NCBI GenBank assembly: GCA_029866125.1
Contig: JARWZZ010000021.1
Coordinates: 1-64,000, forward strand
Direction of reading: 5' to 3'
DNA length: 64,000 bases
Source of the DNA: Limnobacter sp.
GTDB taxonomy: Bacteria > Pseudomonadota > Gammaproteobacteria > Burkholderiales > Burkholderiaceae_B
Both the position numbers and the translations under genes were made by a program. The notes under the pieces are model-generated. The model ran no database searches. It saw nothing but the letters and a program-made list of their open reading frames with translations, and was not told the origin of the DNA. Shown one piece after another: positions 63,154 through 64,000 of the stretch; position 1 is the stretch's first letter, and every line of letters starts with the position of its first letter.

Positions 63154-63180
63154 TTAAGTAAGTGAGTAAGGAGAATAACC

Positions 63181-64000
63181 ATGTCGAACGTACATCTTGA
63201 ACTGAGCCGTGTGGGTATTGATTTCCCAACCCCCACAGGCAAATTTACCGCCTTGCAAAATGTGAATTTAAAAATCAACAAGGGCGAGTTTGTATCCTTG
63301 ATCGGCCATTCCGGTTGCGGAAAATCCACCGTGCTTAACATTGTTGCGGGCCTTTACCAAGCCACGGCGGGTGTGGTGCTGCTGGATGAAAAAGAAGTGC
63401 GCGAGCCCGGCCCAGAGCGTGCTGTGGTGTTTCAAAACCATTCGCTTTTGCCTTGGCTAAGCGCTTATGAAAACGTGGAGCTTGCAGTAAAAACCGTGTT
63501 TAAAGGCGTGAAGTCCAAAGCCGAAATGAAAGACTGGATTGAGCACAATTTGAAGTTGGTGCACATGGAACATGCCATGCACAAACGCCCGGATGAAATT
63601 TCCGGCGGTATGAAGCAGCGTGTGGGTATTGCGCGCGCCTTGGCGATGGAGCCCAGTGTGCTGCTGATGGATGAGCCCTTCGGTGCATTGGACGCCTTGA
63701 CCCGCGCACACCTGCAAGATTCACTCATGGACATTCAACGCGAGTTGAATAACACGGTGATTATGATTACCCATGATGTGGACGAGGCGGTGTTGTTGTC
63801 TGACCGAATTGTGATGATGACCAACGGGCCAGCCGCTACCGTGGGTGAAATTTTAAAGGTAGAGCTGGAGCGCCCGCGCGGACGCTTGCAATTGGCCGAC
63901 GACCCGCAGTACAACCGTTACCGGCATGAGGTGTTGACTTTCTTGTACGAGAAGCAGCGTAAGGTGGAAGACATTGCCTCTGTGGCTGCGCCCCAAAAGG
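63181..64000 (+). CDS. nitrate ABC transporter ATP-binding protein (3' end beyond window)
   Basis: ATG 63181 follows the SD AAGGAGA. The frame stays open for 273 codons to the window edge, so the gene is partial. Motifs: Walker A GHSGCGKST, Q-loop VFQNHSLLPWLS, signature ISGGMKQRVGIARAL, Walker B VLLMDEPFGALDAL and H-loop ITHDVDEAV. This is the NrtC/NrtD (SsuB/TauB-like) family. Whether it carries the extra NrtA-like C-terminal domain of cyanobacterial NrtC cannot be seen. By this point a plain NrtD (about 260-270 residues) would be nearly finished. It powers nitrate uptake with NrtA and NrtB. Confidence 0.92.
   Translation, partial: MSNVHLELSRVGIDFPTPTGKFTALQNVNLKINKGEFVSLIGHSGCGKSTVLNIVAGLYQATAGVVLLDEKEVREPGPERAVVFQNHSLLPWLSAYENVELAVKTVFKGVKSKAEMKDWIEHNLKLVHMEHAMHKRPDEISGGMKQRVGIARALAMEPSVLLMDEPFGALDALTRAHLQDSLMDIQRELNNTVIMITHDVDEAVLLSDRIVMMTNGPAATVGEILKVELERPRGRLQLADDPQYNRYRHEVLTFLYEKQRKVEDIASVAAPQK

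Overview
The window reads as a chromosomal piece of a betaproteobacterium of the order Burkholderiales. This is inferred from the style of the housekeeping genes (a double-length UvrA, YbeZ/YbeY, XerD, PdxH, PlsY, NasTS/Nrt), moderate GC by eye, and many GTG/TTG or overlapping starts. A Limnobacter-like organism is my best guess from memory and is unproven. Coding density is high, and no insertion sequence, phage gene, rRNA operon or CRISPR array was seen. There is one tRNA (Lys, UUU), with its promoter and terminator visible.

Layout. 1-470: hexanucleotide repeat with a possible gene tail and a strong hairpin. 0.5-5.4 kb: Ser/Thr kinase-Usp fusion coupled to a phosphoesterase, a CapA-like protein and an envelope protein. 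5.6-9.1 kb: compact chaperone-usher pilus operon (SCPU subunit, one-domain chaperone, short usher, SCPU tip). 9.2-14.8 kb: Ala/Pro-rich periplasmic protein, sulfurtransferase, an acyl-CoA dehydrogenase/phosphotransferase/phosphatase operon and a divergent LysR regulator. 14.8-22.8 kb: RTX protein, a module of DUF6502, DUF5666 and repeat proteins with an outer-membrane barrel, an opposing two-component system, and TerC. 22.9-36.8 kb: mostly housekeeping (MazG-like, Crp-like, tRNA-Lys, YbeY/PhoH, a second two-component system, PyrF, EamA, MetR/MetE, flavin reductase, formyltransferase, Tgt, DUF1266).

36.9-56.6 kb is the accessory part: a lipocalin; two unrecognised proteins with Ser/Ala/Asn-rich leaders; a toxin-like DUF6402 gene followed by two tandem paralogues that look like immunity genes; a large ankyrin protein; a 1859-residue tandem UvrA with four ATPase sites; and two large unrecognised helical proteins (424 and 1618 residues). 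Several look like exported or translocated proteins, but no secretion machinery lies in the window. Parts of this stretch are visibly more AT-rich than the flanks.

56.6-64 kb: PlsY, XerD and PdxH, then a nitrate locus. It holds an ANTAR regulator (NasT), a cytoplasmic nitrate sensor (NasS), a canonical sigma-54 promoter, a leader with a terminator-like hairpin, and the ABC transporter NrtA-NrtB-NrtC/D, the last gene running off the end. This arrangement fits nitrate control by both sigma-54 activation and NasT-dependent antitermination.
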